Shown here piece by piece: positions 1 to 8,143 of a stretch of 13,382 nucleotides of DNA; position 1 is the stretch's first letter; every line of letters begins with the position of its first letter. The stretch comes from an uncultured bacterium (GTDB lineage Bacteria; Bacillota_I; Bacilli_A; Mycoplasmatales; Metamycoplasmataceae). The stretch spans positions 1 through 13,382 of the forward strand of contig CAKNAO010000012.1 of NCBI GenBank assembly GCA_929200685.1, read 5' to 3'. Below the pieces are notes generated by a model. It saw only the letters and a list, made by a program, of their open reading frames with translations, made no database searches and was not told where the DNA came from. The position numbers and the translations under genes were made by a program.

Positions 1-3
1 AAA

Positions 4-9
4 TATAAT
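4..9 (+). promoter_or_regulatory. Putative -10 box for the mtl operon
   Basis: A perfect TATAAT lies at the very edge of the window, about 87 nt before the mtlA start. Its -35 element would fall outside the window, so the promoter cannot be confirmed. In DNA this AT-rich a lone TATAAT carries limited weight. Confidence 0.3.
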
Positions 10-29
10 TTTATTGTATTAGTGATTTT

Positions 30-62
30 ATTAATAATATTAAAAATAAATTTATTATTAAT
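30..62. repeat. Inverted repeat in the mtlA leader
   Basis: ATTAATAATA (30-39) is perfectly repeated in inverse complement as TATTATTAAT (53-62), with 13 nt between. It lies between the putative -10 box and the mtlA ribosome binding site (AGAAAGGA, about 77-84). It could be a regulator's operator or a leader hairpin, but it is pure A/T and may be chance. Confidence 0.3.
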
Positions 63-95
63 ATTTTCAATAATATAGAAAGGAAAAAATAAAAA

Positions 96-1556
96 ATGAA
101 TTATAAAAAAATAGATTGAAAAAATATTAGAGTTCAAACCCAAAAAGTAGGTACACTTCTTTCGAGTATGATAATGCCAATTATTGGTGTAATAATTGCT
201 TGAGGTCTTCTAACAGCTTTTTTTATCCCTACTGGTTGAACTCCAGTTGAACCAATCACTACTTATATTGTAGGACCAACCATTACTTATTTAATACCAA
301 TATTAATAGGTTTTCTAGGTGGTAAAAAAATATATAAATCTGATAAAGGTGGATTTATTGGTGCTGCTTCAACAATTGCTATAATTGGTGGAACAAAACT
401 AATGGAAAGTGGTTACTACGGTTTTGAAACTAATTTAGGAATTCAATTTTTAGGAGCAATGATTGTTGGACCAATCTCGGCTTTTGGATATAAACATTTT
501 GAAAAACTTTGAGATGGAAAAGTTAAACCAGGATTTGAAATGCTAGTAAATAATTTTGCAACAGCATTTTACATAATGGTTGCAATGATGGTTGCAATGT
601 TTGTAGTTCCTTGAATAGTTTACGGTTTAACATTTATTTTAAACGGAATAATAGATCCATTAACAAAATGAAAAGCATTACCAATTGTATCTATTTTTGT
701 AGAACCGGCTAAACCATTATTCTTAAATAATGCAATTAACCATGGAATTTTTACACCATTAGCTGCAAATCAAGTTGATGATGTTGGAAAATCACTTTTA
801 TATTATATAGAGTCAAATCCTGGTCCAGGAATGGGAATTTTATTAGCATATATGTTAGTTGATAAAAAACAAAGAGCAAATGCAAGTTCTTCATCAGTAA
901 TACATTTCTTTGGTGGAATACATGAAGTTTATTTTCCATTTGTAATACTTAAACCAATCTTGGCTCTAGCAGCAATAGCAGGTGGAGTAGTTGGTGTTTC
1001 AGTAATGCAAATTTTTGGTGCTGGTGCTGTTGCTCCGGCAAGTCCGGGTTCAGTTATTGCCTTGTTCGGTGTTTCAGCAAAAAGTGGATCAGCCTATGCA
1101 GGCTTAGCATTAGGAATAGCTTCTTCACTAGCAACTTCATTTGCTATATCAGTTTTATTGTTAAAATTTACTTCAAAATCTAAAATTTCTAAAAAACAAG
1201 CAATTGCAAAAATGACAGAATTTAAAGGTAAAAAAAGTAAATATGTAGAAACAAATCAATTAAAAAATAAAATTAATATGATTGTTTTTGCTTGTGATGC
1301 TGGCATGGGTTCTTCAGTTATGGGTGCTGGAATATTAAGAAAAATATTTAAAGAAAATAATTTAAATATTAAAGTAATAAATTCTGCAATTGATAATTTA
1401 AAAAATGTCGATGCTGACTTAATTATTGTTCATAAAGAACTTTCAAAAAGAGCTAAAGAAGAAAATAATGCAAATCAAATGATTATTGAAAATTTTCTAG
1501 ATAAAAAACAATATGAAAAACTTTATAAAAAAATTGTCAAAAAAGAAAAAAAATAA
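96..1556 (+). CDS. mtlA: PTS mannitol transporter, EIICB
   Basis: Membrane permease of the mannitol phosphotransferase system; it imports mannitol and delivers mannitol-1-phosphate to the cytoplasm. The 486-aa protein has a multi-spanning IIC domain (about residues 15-365) with the family signature GGIHE at 273-277. A IIB domain follows, with the phosphocysteine loop CDAGMGSS (Cys400 phosphorylated by EIIA). Length fits Gram-positive IICB proteins, which lack the IIA domain fused in E. coli MtlA. The ATG at 96 follows an AGAAAGGA ribosome site by about 11 nt. Six in-frame TGA codons encode Trp. The end is Lys-rich, and the last codons lie in a run of eight A that overlaps mtlF in the +1 frame. 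Identity is firm; mannitol specificity is supported by mtlF and mtlD next to it. Confidence 0.96.
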
Positions 1557-1992
1557 AAAAGATGAATTTAAAATTAAATTAACAAATAATTTAGTTTTAT
1601 TTAATCAAAAAACAATTTCTAAAAAAGAAGCAATTGATGTTGTTGGTAATATTTTATTAAAAAACAACTATATTTCTAATGAATATATTAAATCAATGCA
1701 TTTAAGAGACAAAGATTTAAGTGTTTATGTTGGAAATGGTGTAGCAATACCACATGGAACAAACAAATCTCAAAAATATATTAAAAAAAGTGGGGTTTCA
1801 ATTTCAATTTATCCAAAAGGAATAGATTGAAACAATAATAAAGTTTATGTTGTTATTGGAATTGCTGGAAAAGGAAATGATCATATGAATACAATTGCAA
1901 AAATTGGAACATCTTTATCTGATAAAAATAATATTAAAAAAATAATTAAATCAAATAATGTAAAAAATTTAGAAAAAATCATCAATGAATAA
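1513..1992 (+). CDS. mtlF: PTS mannitol transporter, EIIA
   Basis: Cytoplasmic phosphoryl carrier that passes phosphate from HPr to Cys400 of MtlA. The 159-aa reading shows the fructose/mannitol IIA fold, with the active-site motif GNGVAIPHG and phospho-histidine His81. One TGA (1828-1830) is read as Trp. The recognisable domain begins only near residue 20 (IKLTNNLVLF). The first residues are Lys-rich and lie inside the end of mtlA, a 44-nt overlap. No Shine-Dalgarno sequence precedes ATG 1513, and TTG 1534 is an alternative start, also without one. The domain may be made by translational coupling, or as a MtlA fusion through a frameshift in the A run at 1546-1553. It overlaps mtlD by 8 nt. 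Function is firm, start is not. Confidence 0.9.
1546..1553 (+). other. A8 run at the mtlA/mtlF frame junction
   Basis: Eight consecutive A sit immediately before the mtlA stop TAA (1554-1556). Skipping one A, or a +1 shift, moves reading from mtlA into the open mtlF frame and yields one continuous EIICBA protein. Such runs are known sites of polymerase slippage in AT-rich genomes. Whether slippage happens here is inference; a sequencing error in the run is another possibility. Confidence 0.4.
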
Positions 1993-3127
1993 AAAACAAG
2001 CAATACAAATTGGTGCTGGAAACATTGGTAGAGGTTTAAATGGTTTTATATTAAATAAAAATAATTATAAAATTACTTTTTTAGATATTTCAGATTATCT
2101 TGTTAATCTTTTAAATAAAAAAGATTTTTATCAAGTAATAGAAATAAATAAAATCAATGTTAAAAAAAGAGTTGATAATTTTGACTCTATAAATATTTTG
2201 GATGAAAAATCTATTTTAAAAAATATTGAAAATTATTCTATTTTTACAATATCAATTGGTTTTAATAATTTAATTAAACTAAAAAGTTTATTTCAAAAAA
2301 TAATTAAAAAATTAAATAAAAATAAAATAAAAAAATACATAAATATTATTGCAATTGAAAATGGAATTAATGCTTCAACACATTTAAAAAAAATAATTTA
2401 TAGTGTTTTAACAAAAGAAGAAAAAAAATATGCCAACAAATATATCGGTTTTGTAAATTGTGTAGTTGATAGAATTGTTCCAAATAATCAAGACAAAACA
2501 TTAAATATTAAAGTTCAAAAATATTATGAATTAATTTTAGATGAAAATTCATGAAAAGGAAAAAAAATCCAAAAAAATGTTATTTACTCTAAAAATATTA
2601 TTAAATTTATAGAAAGAAAACTTTATATGTTAAATGCAATTCATTGTTTTATAGCATGAAAAGGAATAAAAAATAATTTTAAATATATTTATGAATTTAA
2701 AAAAAATAAAAAAATAAAAAATGAAGTTAATTCTTTATTAAATGAATTTAAAAAAATTTTAATTAATAAACATAATTTTTCTGAAGATGAATTAAATAAT
2801 TATTCTAAAAAAATTATTAAAAGACTTTCAAATAAAAAAATAAAAGATAATGTTTTAAGAGTTGGAAGGGATGTTAAAAGAAAAATTTCAGAAAATGAAA
2901 GATTTATTAAACCTTTAAAATATTCAATTAAAAAGAAAATAAAAAATTTAAATATCATTAAAGCAATTTCTTTGGTTTTTAGTAATTTGAATTTTGAAGA
3001 TAAAGAATTAAGAGAAATTAAAAATTCCATAAATAATATCGGAATTGAAAAAACAATTAAAAATTATATAAAAATTAATGATAAAAAGATAATTGAAAGT
3101 ATAATAAAATATGCAAAAAATAATTAA
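1985..3127 (+). CDS. mtlD: Mannitol-1-phosphate 5-dehydrogenase
   Basis: Cytoplasmic enzyme that oxidises mannitol-1-phosphate with NAD+ to fructose-6-phosphate, feeding glycolysis. The 380-aa length matches the family (about 382). The N-terminus carries the Rossmann NAD loop GAGNIGRG (residues 9-16). The catalytic pattern K-x4-N-x2-H is intact at Lys212, Asn217 and His220. Two TGA codons encode Trp. ATG 1985 overlaps the end of mtlF by 8 nt with no clear Shine-Dalgarno, so translation probably depends on coupling. The coding sequence is extremely Lys, Asn and Ile rich, in keeping with the base composition. A strong hairpin follows 6 nt after the stop. Confidence 0.95.
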
Positions 3128-3314
3128 TTTTTTAAAAAAACATAAAAGAAAATTTTATGTTTTTTTATTCGAAATAGAAATGTTATTAAATATTTATTTA
3201 ATATATATTTTTTGAGAAAATAATATATTAAAATATGTATTTATTACCACGTTCATAACTTCATTAATTATTGGTATTTTTTTAAATTATATTCACAAAA
3301 AAAATATTAAATAA
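3111..3314 (+). CDS. Doubtful small membrane protein, 67 aa
   Basis: An open frame of 67 codons starts at an ATG inside the last 17 nt of mtlD. Read with TGA as Trp it would give a basic N-terminus (KKHKRK) and two hydrophobic stretches (about 16-35 and 41-61). I recognise no family. Against it: the frame runs straight through the perfect hairpin terminator at 3134-3166, there is no good ribosome site, and it uses codons rare here (ACC, ACG, TTC). For it: an open run this long is not common when TAA is so frequent. It may be a decayed gene, a real small protein or chance. Confidence 0.3.
3134..3166 (+). terminator. Intrinsic terminator of the mtl operon
   Basis: Perfect 14-bp inverted repeat: AAAAAAACATAAAA (3134-3147), loop GAAAA, then TTTTATGTTTTTTT (3153-3166). 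T3133 and A3167 add one more pair. It starts 6 nt after the mtlD stop. The right arm supplies the T-run, and the symmetrical A-run would allow action on the opposite strand too. Confidence 0.8.
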
Positions 3315-3503
3315 TTTATTTACTTTTAAAACTAAAAAAGAAAATATAAAAAAATAAATAAAAAACATTAACATTTTAAACAATTAAGTGCGTATATGAA
3401 ATATAATTATAATAATATAAAAGTAAATATAACTTGAAATTTTATAAAAAACATAAAAATTTTTGAAAATAAAATTTATACAAATTTTGTTTAAGGAGAA
3501 ATT
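3315..3503 (+). promoter_or_regulatory. AT-rich leader with probable promoter of the ula cluster
   Basis: No gene is visible here. A new transcript must begin in this stretch or just upstream, because the mtl terminator precedes it and the next gene has a strong ribosome site. TATAAT boxes occur at 3402-3407 and 3408-3413. Upstream, TTAACA (3368-3373) and TTAAGT (3384-3389) are weak -35 candidates; only TTAAGT with the second box gives normal spacing (18 nt). I see no clear operator. Confidence 0.35.
3493..3500 (+). promoter_or_regulatory. Ribosome binding site fixing a TTG start
   Basis: AAGGAG within AAGGAGAA lies 5 nt before TTG 3504, the first plausible start in an open frame that continues to 4136. 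The nearest in-frame ATG is 40 codons downstream and would remove the only membrane segment. Confidence 0.7.
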
Positions 3504-4136
3504 TTGTTTAAAGTAAATTATTTGAATGCAACACTATGAATATTATTTGGAATTTTGTTAATAATTCTTTTAGTTGTATTTGCTTGAAGAATTATCACAA
3601 AAAATAATGATATTCAAAAAAATTTTATGAAAAACAAAATGTTTACATCAAATAAATTAATTGATTTATCTTGATCATTAGAAAGAGTATATGATGTTTC
3701 ATCATTAGTTAATATTCTTTTTAAAAATAAATTTGCTAAAAATGGTTTTTCTCTTATTACTTTATTAGCTTTTAAAAAACAAAATGCATATTTAATTTTA
3801 AACCCTATAAAAATGAATGTTAATAGTAAAATTAATGTAAAACAAAATAAAATTTTTTATATATTTAAAAATAAAAATAAAGAATTAAATATTAAATCAA
3901 CATATGAAATTTTACGTTTTTTTAAATCAATTACTTTAAATGTAAAAATTATAATACCTACAGAATGTAAATATCAAAATAAAAATTTTATATTTAAACC
4001 CATTGAAGAAATAGGAGATTATATTAAAAATGATGATAATATCATAAATCAAAATAATATTATAAATAAAATTTCAAAATTAGAAAAAATTAATTTATTT
4101 AAAAGAAAAACAACAAATAAGGAAAAATATGTTTAA
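3504..4136 (+). CDS. Unrecognised single-pass membrane protein, 210 aa
   Basis: First gene of the ascorbate-type PTS transcript. It starts at TTG, chosen from the strong AAGGAG 5 nt upstream. Residues about 10-29 form one hydrophobic segment (LWILFGILLIILLVVF), followed by a Lys/Arg-rich stretch that suggests the rest (about 30-210) is cytoplasmic. A TM-adjacent helix (SNKLIDLSWSLERVYDV) and a soluble domain of mixed strands and helices follow, then a Lys-rich tail. Three TGA codons encode Trp. The last 8 nt overlap the next gene, which implies coupled translation. I recognise no family and see no catalytic motif. The order with its two membrane neighbours and the PTS suggests a shared complex or shared regulation, which is inference. 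Confidence 0.8.
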
Positions 4137-4803
4137 TTTTTCATTTAATATGTATGGAGCTGGAACTATGATATTATTATTTTTAATTTCTTTCATTTTT
4201 AATTGAGTTATAAAAGTAAATTATAAAAATAAATATAGAAATTGAAATATTGATTTTAAAACAAGCTCTATTAAAATAGGGAAAAATTATTTAGAAATAA
4301 ATAAAAAAAATGCACATTTTAAAATATCTAGTTCAAATTTTTGAAAAAATAATTTTGAAAATAAAACTATCATTCTAGAAAAACAAGATTTTTATGGTAA
4401 TTCTCTATATTCTCTTCAAGACATTATTTTTAAAGCAGTTATATTAGTTAATCAAAATAAATGAATTGTAAAAAATCAAATATTTTTTAAAATTATTTTA
4501 TTTTTATTTATGAATTTATTAATTATTTCATCTATAATGAATTTTTTGTTTGGTGTTATTATAAGTGTTATTATTTTTGTTTTTTTGTGTTTAATTGAAC
4601 ATATAACAATGTTTAAATATCTAAAAAAAATAAATAATCAAACAATATGACTTTTACAAAAACAAGCAATTAATAAAAAAGATGCTATTAAAAGTTTTAA
4701 ATTAAATAAATATTATTGAATAGATAAATATATTAGTATATTTTCAGAATCTTGAATATCAGGTTTTGTGTTATTTAAAAAATGAGGTAATGATAATGAG
4801 TAA
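4129..4803 (+). CDS. Membrane protein like a YugP zinc metallopeptidase without its active site
   Basis: 224 aa with eight Trp, all TGA. Layout: one membrane segment at about 12-29, a soluble region to about 115, two adjacent membrane segments at about 118-156, and a C-terminal amphipathic part. This order, and short stretches such as NKYRNW (34-39), TIILEKQDFYGNSLYSLQDI (80-99) and the spacing of the C-terminal helices, resemble YugP-family membrane zinc peptidases. In that family a segment like LRLS-x-VY-x-x-S is followed by AAHEVGHA. At the matching place (about 98-110, IIFKAVILVNQN) the HEXXH zinc motif is absent, so peptidase activity is unlikely. The homology is my judgement from memory and needs a profile search. 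An AAGGAA ribosome site lies 5-6 nt before the ATG. It overlaps both neighbours by 8 nt. Confidence 0.75.
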
Positions 4804-5092
4804 AAGAAAACATCAAGAAGAAATATTAATTAATATATATAACTTTAATAAAGAAAAAATAAAAGAACTAAAAAATTCTGAAATAGAAATGCTTTTATTA
4901 AAAAAACAAAAAGAAGAAATTGCAATTTCAAAAAATCCTAATAAATTTTGACATATAAAAGGAATGCCAGTACCAAAAGAAATTAAACCAAAAACTAATA
5001 AAATTTATGGTTTTTTAATAATATGTGCATTATTTTTAGTATTAATAGGCTTTTTAGTTATGTTTACAATTTTGGCATTTCTAAATAATTAA
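4796..5092 (+). CDS. Small C-terminally anchored membrane protein, 98 aa
   Basis: Unrecognised. Residues 15-45 are a charged helix with coiled-coil character (KEKIKELKNSEIEMLLLKKQ), then a Pro-containing linker (GMPVPKEIKPK). One hydrophobic segment at about 70-95 ends two residues from the C-terminus, so the bulk probably faces the cytoplasm. One TGA encodes Trp52. Three ATGs are possible; 4796 is chosen because GAGG (4784-4787) lies 8 nt upstream, whereas ATG 4790 is only 2 nt from it. The start overlaps the previous gene by 8 nt, and the PTS IIA gene begins 9 nt after the stop, so it belongs to the same transcript. It could be an adaptor tying the PTS to the membrane proteins before it; that is speculation. 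Confidence 0.75.
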
Positions 5093-5101
5093 GGAGTAAA
5101 A

Positions 5102-5548
5102 ATGTTTAATGAAAAAAATTCAAAACAAATAAATAAAAAAATTACTTGAAAAAGAGCTATTCAAGAAGGTGTGAAATTATTACACAAAAATAAAATAGCA
5201 AGCATGGAATTATATGATGCAATTTTAGAATCAACTAAAAAAAATGGTGCATACTGAATTTTAGAAAGAGGAATTGCACTTGCTCATGCACCAATTGGTA
5301 ATTATAATAAAAAACCAGGAGTATCATTAATATGATTAAAAAATGAAATTCAATTTAATGATGAAAAAAAATATGCAAAATTAATTATTACACTTTCAGC
5401 AGTTGATTCAAATTCACATATTAAATATATAAAAGAATTTGGAAATATTTTTACTAACAAAAATTTAAAAAGAAAATTATTAGATTCTAAATCACTTAAA
5501 GATTTTTTAAAACATTATAAAAAGAAAGGAGGTGATGTTGATAATTAA
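5102..5548 (+). CDS. ulaC: PTS EIIA, ascorbate (UlaC) type
   Basis: Cytoplasmic phosphocarrier of a PTS in the ascorbate family, 148 aa, the usual size. The active-site region reads ERGIALAHAPIG with His62 as the phosphorylated residue; the usual form is GIA-x-PHA, so the normal Pro is Ala here. GVSLIWLK follows, matching the conserved strand after the active site. Three TGA codons encode Trp. AAGGAG lies 5 nt before ATG 5102. The end overlaps the IIB start by 11 nt. The family is clear. The symbol is by family only: no ascorbate-6-phosphate lactonase or later ula enzyme is in the window, so the true substrate is uncertain. Confidence 0.88.
5527..5532 (+). promoter_or_regulatory. Ribosome binding site deciding the IIB start
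   Basis: AGGAGG sits 2 nt before ATG 5535 and 5 nt before TTG 5538, and it covers part of GTG 5532. The spacing favours TTG 5538, which also gives the usual short N-terminus (M-I-I-K-A-V-C) of this IIB family. Confidence 0.6.
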
Positions 5549-5810
5549 AGCTGTTTGTGGTTCAGGATTAGGTTCTTCTTTATTGGTTGAAATGAATATT
5601 AAAGCTGTTTTAGAAGAACATAATATTGATTATGATTCGGTAGAACACACAAATATAAGTTCTTTTTCAAAAGATGGTGTTGATTTTGTTGTTTGTGGTA
5701 TTGATGTAGCTCCTGCTCTTGATATTGATGAAAACAAAAAAATTATTTTAAAAAATATTCTTTCAAAAGAAGAACTTACAAAAAAATTAAAAGAAAAAAT
5801 TAAGTTTTAA
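5538..5810 (+). CDS. ulaB: PTS EIIB, ascorbate (UlaB) type
   Basis: Small cytoplasmic phosphocarrier, 90 aa, that takes phosphate from the IIA His and gives it to the sugar during transport by the IIC. The N-terminal loop AVCGSGLGSSLL places the phosphocysteine at residue 7, typical of the lactate/galactitol/ascorbate IIB fold. The C-terminal part (VVCGIDVAPALDI) fits the family. No Trp. TTG 5538 is preferred over ATG 5535 on ribosome-site spacing; the difference is one residue. It overlaps IIA by 11 nt, and IIC follows after 13 nt. Confidence 0.92.
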   Translation: MIIKAVCGSGLGSSLLVEMNIKAVLEEHNIDYDSVEHTNISSFSKDGVDFVVCGIDVAPALDIDENKKIILKNILSKEELTKKLKEKIKF

Positions 5811-5823
5811 GAAAGGAGAAATG

Positions 5824-7332
5824 ATGTGATTTTTATATTTTATTAAAGATTTAGTTGCTGTTCCAGCAATATTGGTTGGAATATTCACAATGATTGGAGC
5901 TTTAATCCAAAGAAAAACTTTTTCAAAAACAATAGTATCTGTTTTTAAAGTAATAATTGGATTTCTAATTATGGGTGGTGGTGCCGGAGTACTTGTTGGT
6001 TCATTGAATAAATTTCAACCAGTTTTCCAAGCTACATATGGTTTATCTGGCGTTATCCCAAATAATGATGGATTAGCAGGTGCAATGGTTGGTGCATTAC
6101 CTTCAATTGTTTCTTTAGCTTCAATAATAATGATCTTAGGAATGATAATGAATCTAGTATTAGCAACATTTTCAAGATTTAAATATGTTTATTTATCAGG
6201 ACATGTTTTATATTATATGTCAATTTCATTAGCATTAATAATGTATACATCTGGTATGGATTTTGAAAATAGTTCTAGTGATTATGCTATATCTGTTATT
6301 TCAGGTGCTTCAATAATGGGACTTTATATGGTTATTTCACCAGCAACTCAACAAAGATACATGAAAGAAATTGTTGGTAATAATGAAATAGCTTTAGGAC
6401 ATACTGGTGGATTTGGTTATGCTTTTTCAGGTTTTTTAGGAGAAACAATATCTAAATTTTCTAAGAAAAAACTTTTATCAACTGAAGAAATTAAGTTTCC
6501 TAAATCATTATATTTTTTTAGAAATACATTAGTATCAATTTCTATAACGGTTATGATATTTTATATGTTTGCATTTATTCCTGGTGGAATAATGTTTGAA
6601 CTTGGTAAATCAAAATTTGCTGAAGGAACTGATGCTTTTAATGTTCTTAATGCAAATAATTGACTTGTAACAATGTTGGTTTCTGCTTTTACATTTACAG
6701 CAGGAATCGAAATTATTTTAATAGGTGTTAGATTATTTGTTGGAGAATTAGTTCCAATGTTTAAAGGTATATCAGATAAAATGATTAAAAACTCAAAAGC
6801 AGCAGTTGATTGTCCTGTAGTATTTCCTTACGCTCCAAATGCTGTTTTAATTGGATTTATATCTTCATTTGCAGGAGGATTAATCGGAATGGCTATAACA
6901 ATTGGTTTAAGTTCTTCTGGAGCTCTTGCAGCAGTTATTTTACCTGGACTTGTTCCACACTTTTTCTTAGGTGCTACTGGTGGTGTTTTTGGAAATATTA
7001 AAGGCGGAATTAAAGGAGCTATTTTAGGTCCTTTATTAGTTGGTATTTTCATTACATTTGTACCCACATTTTTCATTTGAGGAAATTGAGTACCAATTAG
7101 TTCATCGAGCTTAGAAGAATTAGCAAAAGAAGCTGGTAAATCAACAGAAGCAATAAAAGGATTAAACTGAGGAGACACTGATTATGCAGTTGGTAATGTT
7201 TATGGTCTTTTCGGAAAAATAAGTAAATGAGTTTTATTTGTAGTTTCGTTATTAGCTTATGGTGCAGTTCTTATAGATGGTATTATTGCAAGAAAAAAAA
7301 GGATAGGTCCTTATTCATATCTAAAAGAATAA
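5824..7332 (+). CDS. ulaA: PTS EIIC, ascorbate (UlaA) type permease
   Basis: Polytopic membrane permease of 502 aa, a little longer than classical UlaA (about 465). It shows repeated hydrophobic helices and family stretches: IMGGGAGVLVGSL, LSGHVLYYMS, GHTGGFGYAFSG and PHFFLGATGG. Six TGA codons encode Trp, including residue 2; without code 4 the gene appears as fragments. Two ATGs lie in tandem (5821, 5824). AAGGAG at 5813-5818 is only 2 nt from the first and 5 nt from the second, so 5824 is chosen. It is the last gene of the cluster, ending before two hairpins. Together with IIA and IIB it would import and phosphorylate L-ascorbate or another sugar acid or sugar; I cannot tell which. Confidence 0.93.
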
Positions 7333-7352
7333 AAAATATAATATTAAAATGT

Positions 7353-7368
7353 TGACTTTTTAAAGTCA
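7353..7368. repeat. Short perfect dyad after ulaA
   Basis: TGACTTT (7353-7359), two T, then AAAGTCA (7362-7368). It overlaps TTGACT (7352-7357), which looks like a -35 box with TACATT 17 nt downstream. It could be a minor hairpin, an operator, or part of a gntR promoter. The strong terminator follows 2 nt later. Confidence 0.35.
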
Positions 7369-7370
7369 TT

Positions 7371-7409
7371 AAAATACATTGTGTTTTTAAAACATAATGT
7401 ATTTTTTTT
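7371..7409 (+). terminator. Intrinsic terminator of the ula cluster
   Basis: AAAATACATTGTGTTTT (7371-7387) pairs with AAAACATAATGTATTTT (7389-7405). All 17 positions are complementary if one G-U wobble is allowed; the innermost pairs must open to form the loop. A run of eight T (7402-7409) follows the stem. It lies 38 nt after the ulaA stop. Confidence 0.8.
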
Positions 7410-7474
7410 ATCTTATAAAATGAATACAAATTTTTCTTTTTTAATATTATAAAATAATTTAAAAATTTTTTAAT

Positions 7475-8143
7475 TTGATAAAATTTAAAGTGTTAAAAAA
7501 AATAATTATAAGATATCTTTTACTTAAAATTCAAGCCAAAGAAATTGGTATTAATGAAAAATTACCTTCAGAAACTCAATTAAAAATTAAATTTAATTGT
7601 AATCGCCACACTGCATCAAGTGCTTTAAAAGAATTAACTAAAAAAGGTTTATTAAAATTTAAAAAAGGTGTTGGTCATTTTTTAATAAAAAATTATAAAC
7701 AAATTACAGATATTAGTACATATGTACCATATTCATTTTTTAAACAAAAAAAATTTATTTTAGAAAAAATTCCAATTAGACTTTTAGCAATTTTTGATTT
7801 TTCAAGTTATAAACCAAAAATTGTTAGTGATTTTTATATTAACAACATTCACAATGCAACACAATATATTTTTATTAATAAAAATGTTTTAAAAAAAATA
7901 GAAAATAATGTTAATTATAATGATTTTTTTAAATTTTTAGGTTATCATGATATCACAATTTTTGATTTAAAAAAAGAAATTTCATTTATTAATAATGAAA
8001 AAACAAATCTTAATATTAAAGATGATTTTATCACTGTCTTAAAAATTGTTCTTAATGATGAAAATAATAACAAAATAGCAACATTTTATAACTTATTTAG
8101 TAATAGATATTTTATGGTAAAAAAAGAAATTATTTCAATATAA
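7475..8143 (+). CDS. GntR-family regulator, HutC/UTRA class
   Basis: DNA-binding repressor or activator of 222 aa. Residues about 5-70 form the GntR winged helix-turn-helix (EKLPSETQLKIKFNCNRHTA, then SALKELTKKGLLKFKKGVGHFL). Residues about 85-222 fit the UTRA effector-binding fold, ending in a strand like YNLFSNRYFMVKKEI. No Trp. The TTG start has no ribosome site; GTG 7490 is a later option that would trim five residues. It sits 52 nt before rbsK with an operator of its class between them, so it most likely controls the ribose genes, with ribose or a sugar phosphate as effector. The ula cluster upstream is a second possible target, but I see no matching site there. Confidence 0.88.
   Translation: MIKFKVLKKIIIRYLLLKIQAKEIGINEKLPSETQLKIKFNCNRHTASSALKELTKKGLLKFKKGVGHFLIKNYKQITDISTYVPYSFFKQKKFILEKIPIRLLAIFDFSSYKPKIVSDFYINNIHNATQYIFINKNVLKKIENNVNYNDFFKFLGYHDITIFDLKKEISFINNEKTNLNIKDDFITVLKIVLNDENNNKIATFYNLFSNRYFMVKKEIISI

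Noticed and set aside
831..1556. Separate shorter gene starting at 831
   Set aside because: It is the part of mtlA after its last TGA codon. Reading TGA as Trp joins it to the ATG at 96 with a proper ribosome site.
1562..1564. ATG just after the mtlA stop as the mtlF start
   Set aside because: It is not in the mtlF frame, whose codon here begins at 1561 (GAT).
2800..3030. 76-codon hydrophobic frame on the minus strand opposite mtlD
   Set aside because: It is the reverse reading of a Lys/Asn-rich coding region, which yields Phe/Leu/Ile-rich translations automatically.
6828..7178. 116-codon frame on the minus strand opposite ulaA
   Set aside because: It lies fully opposite a conserved permease region, has no ribosome site and no recognisable protein features.
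7475..8143. GntR regulator as controller of the upstream ula cluster
   Set aside because: I found no GTnTAnAC site in the 3315-3503 leader; the only site seen is before rbsK. Not excluded, but not supported.
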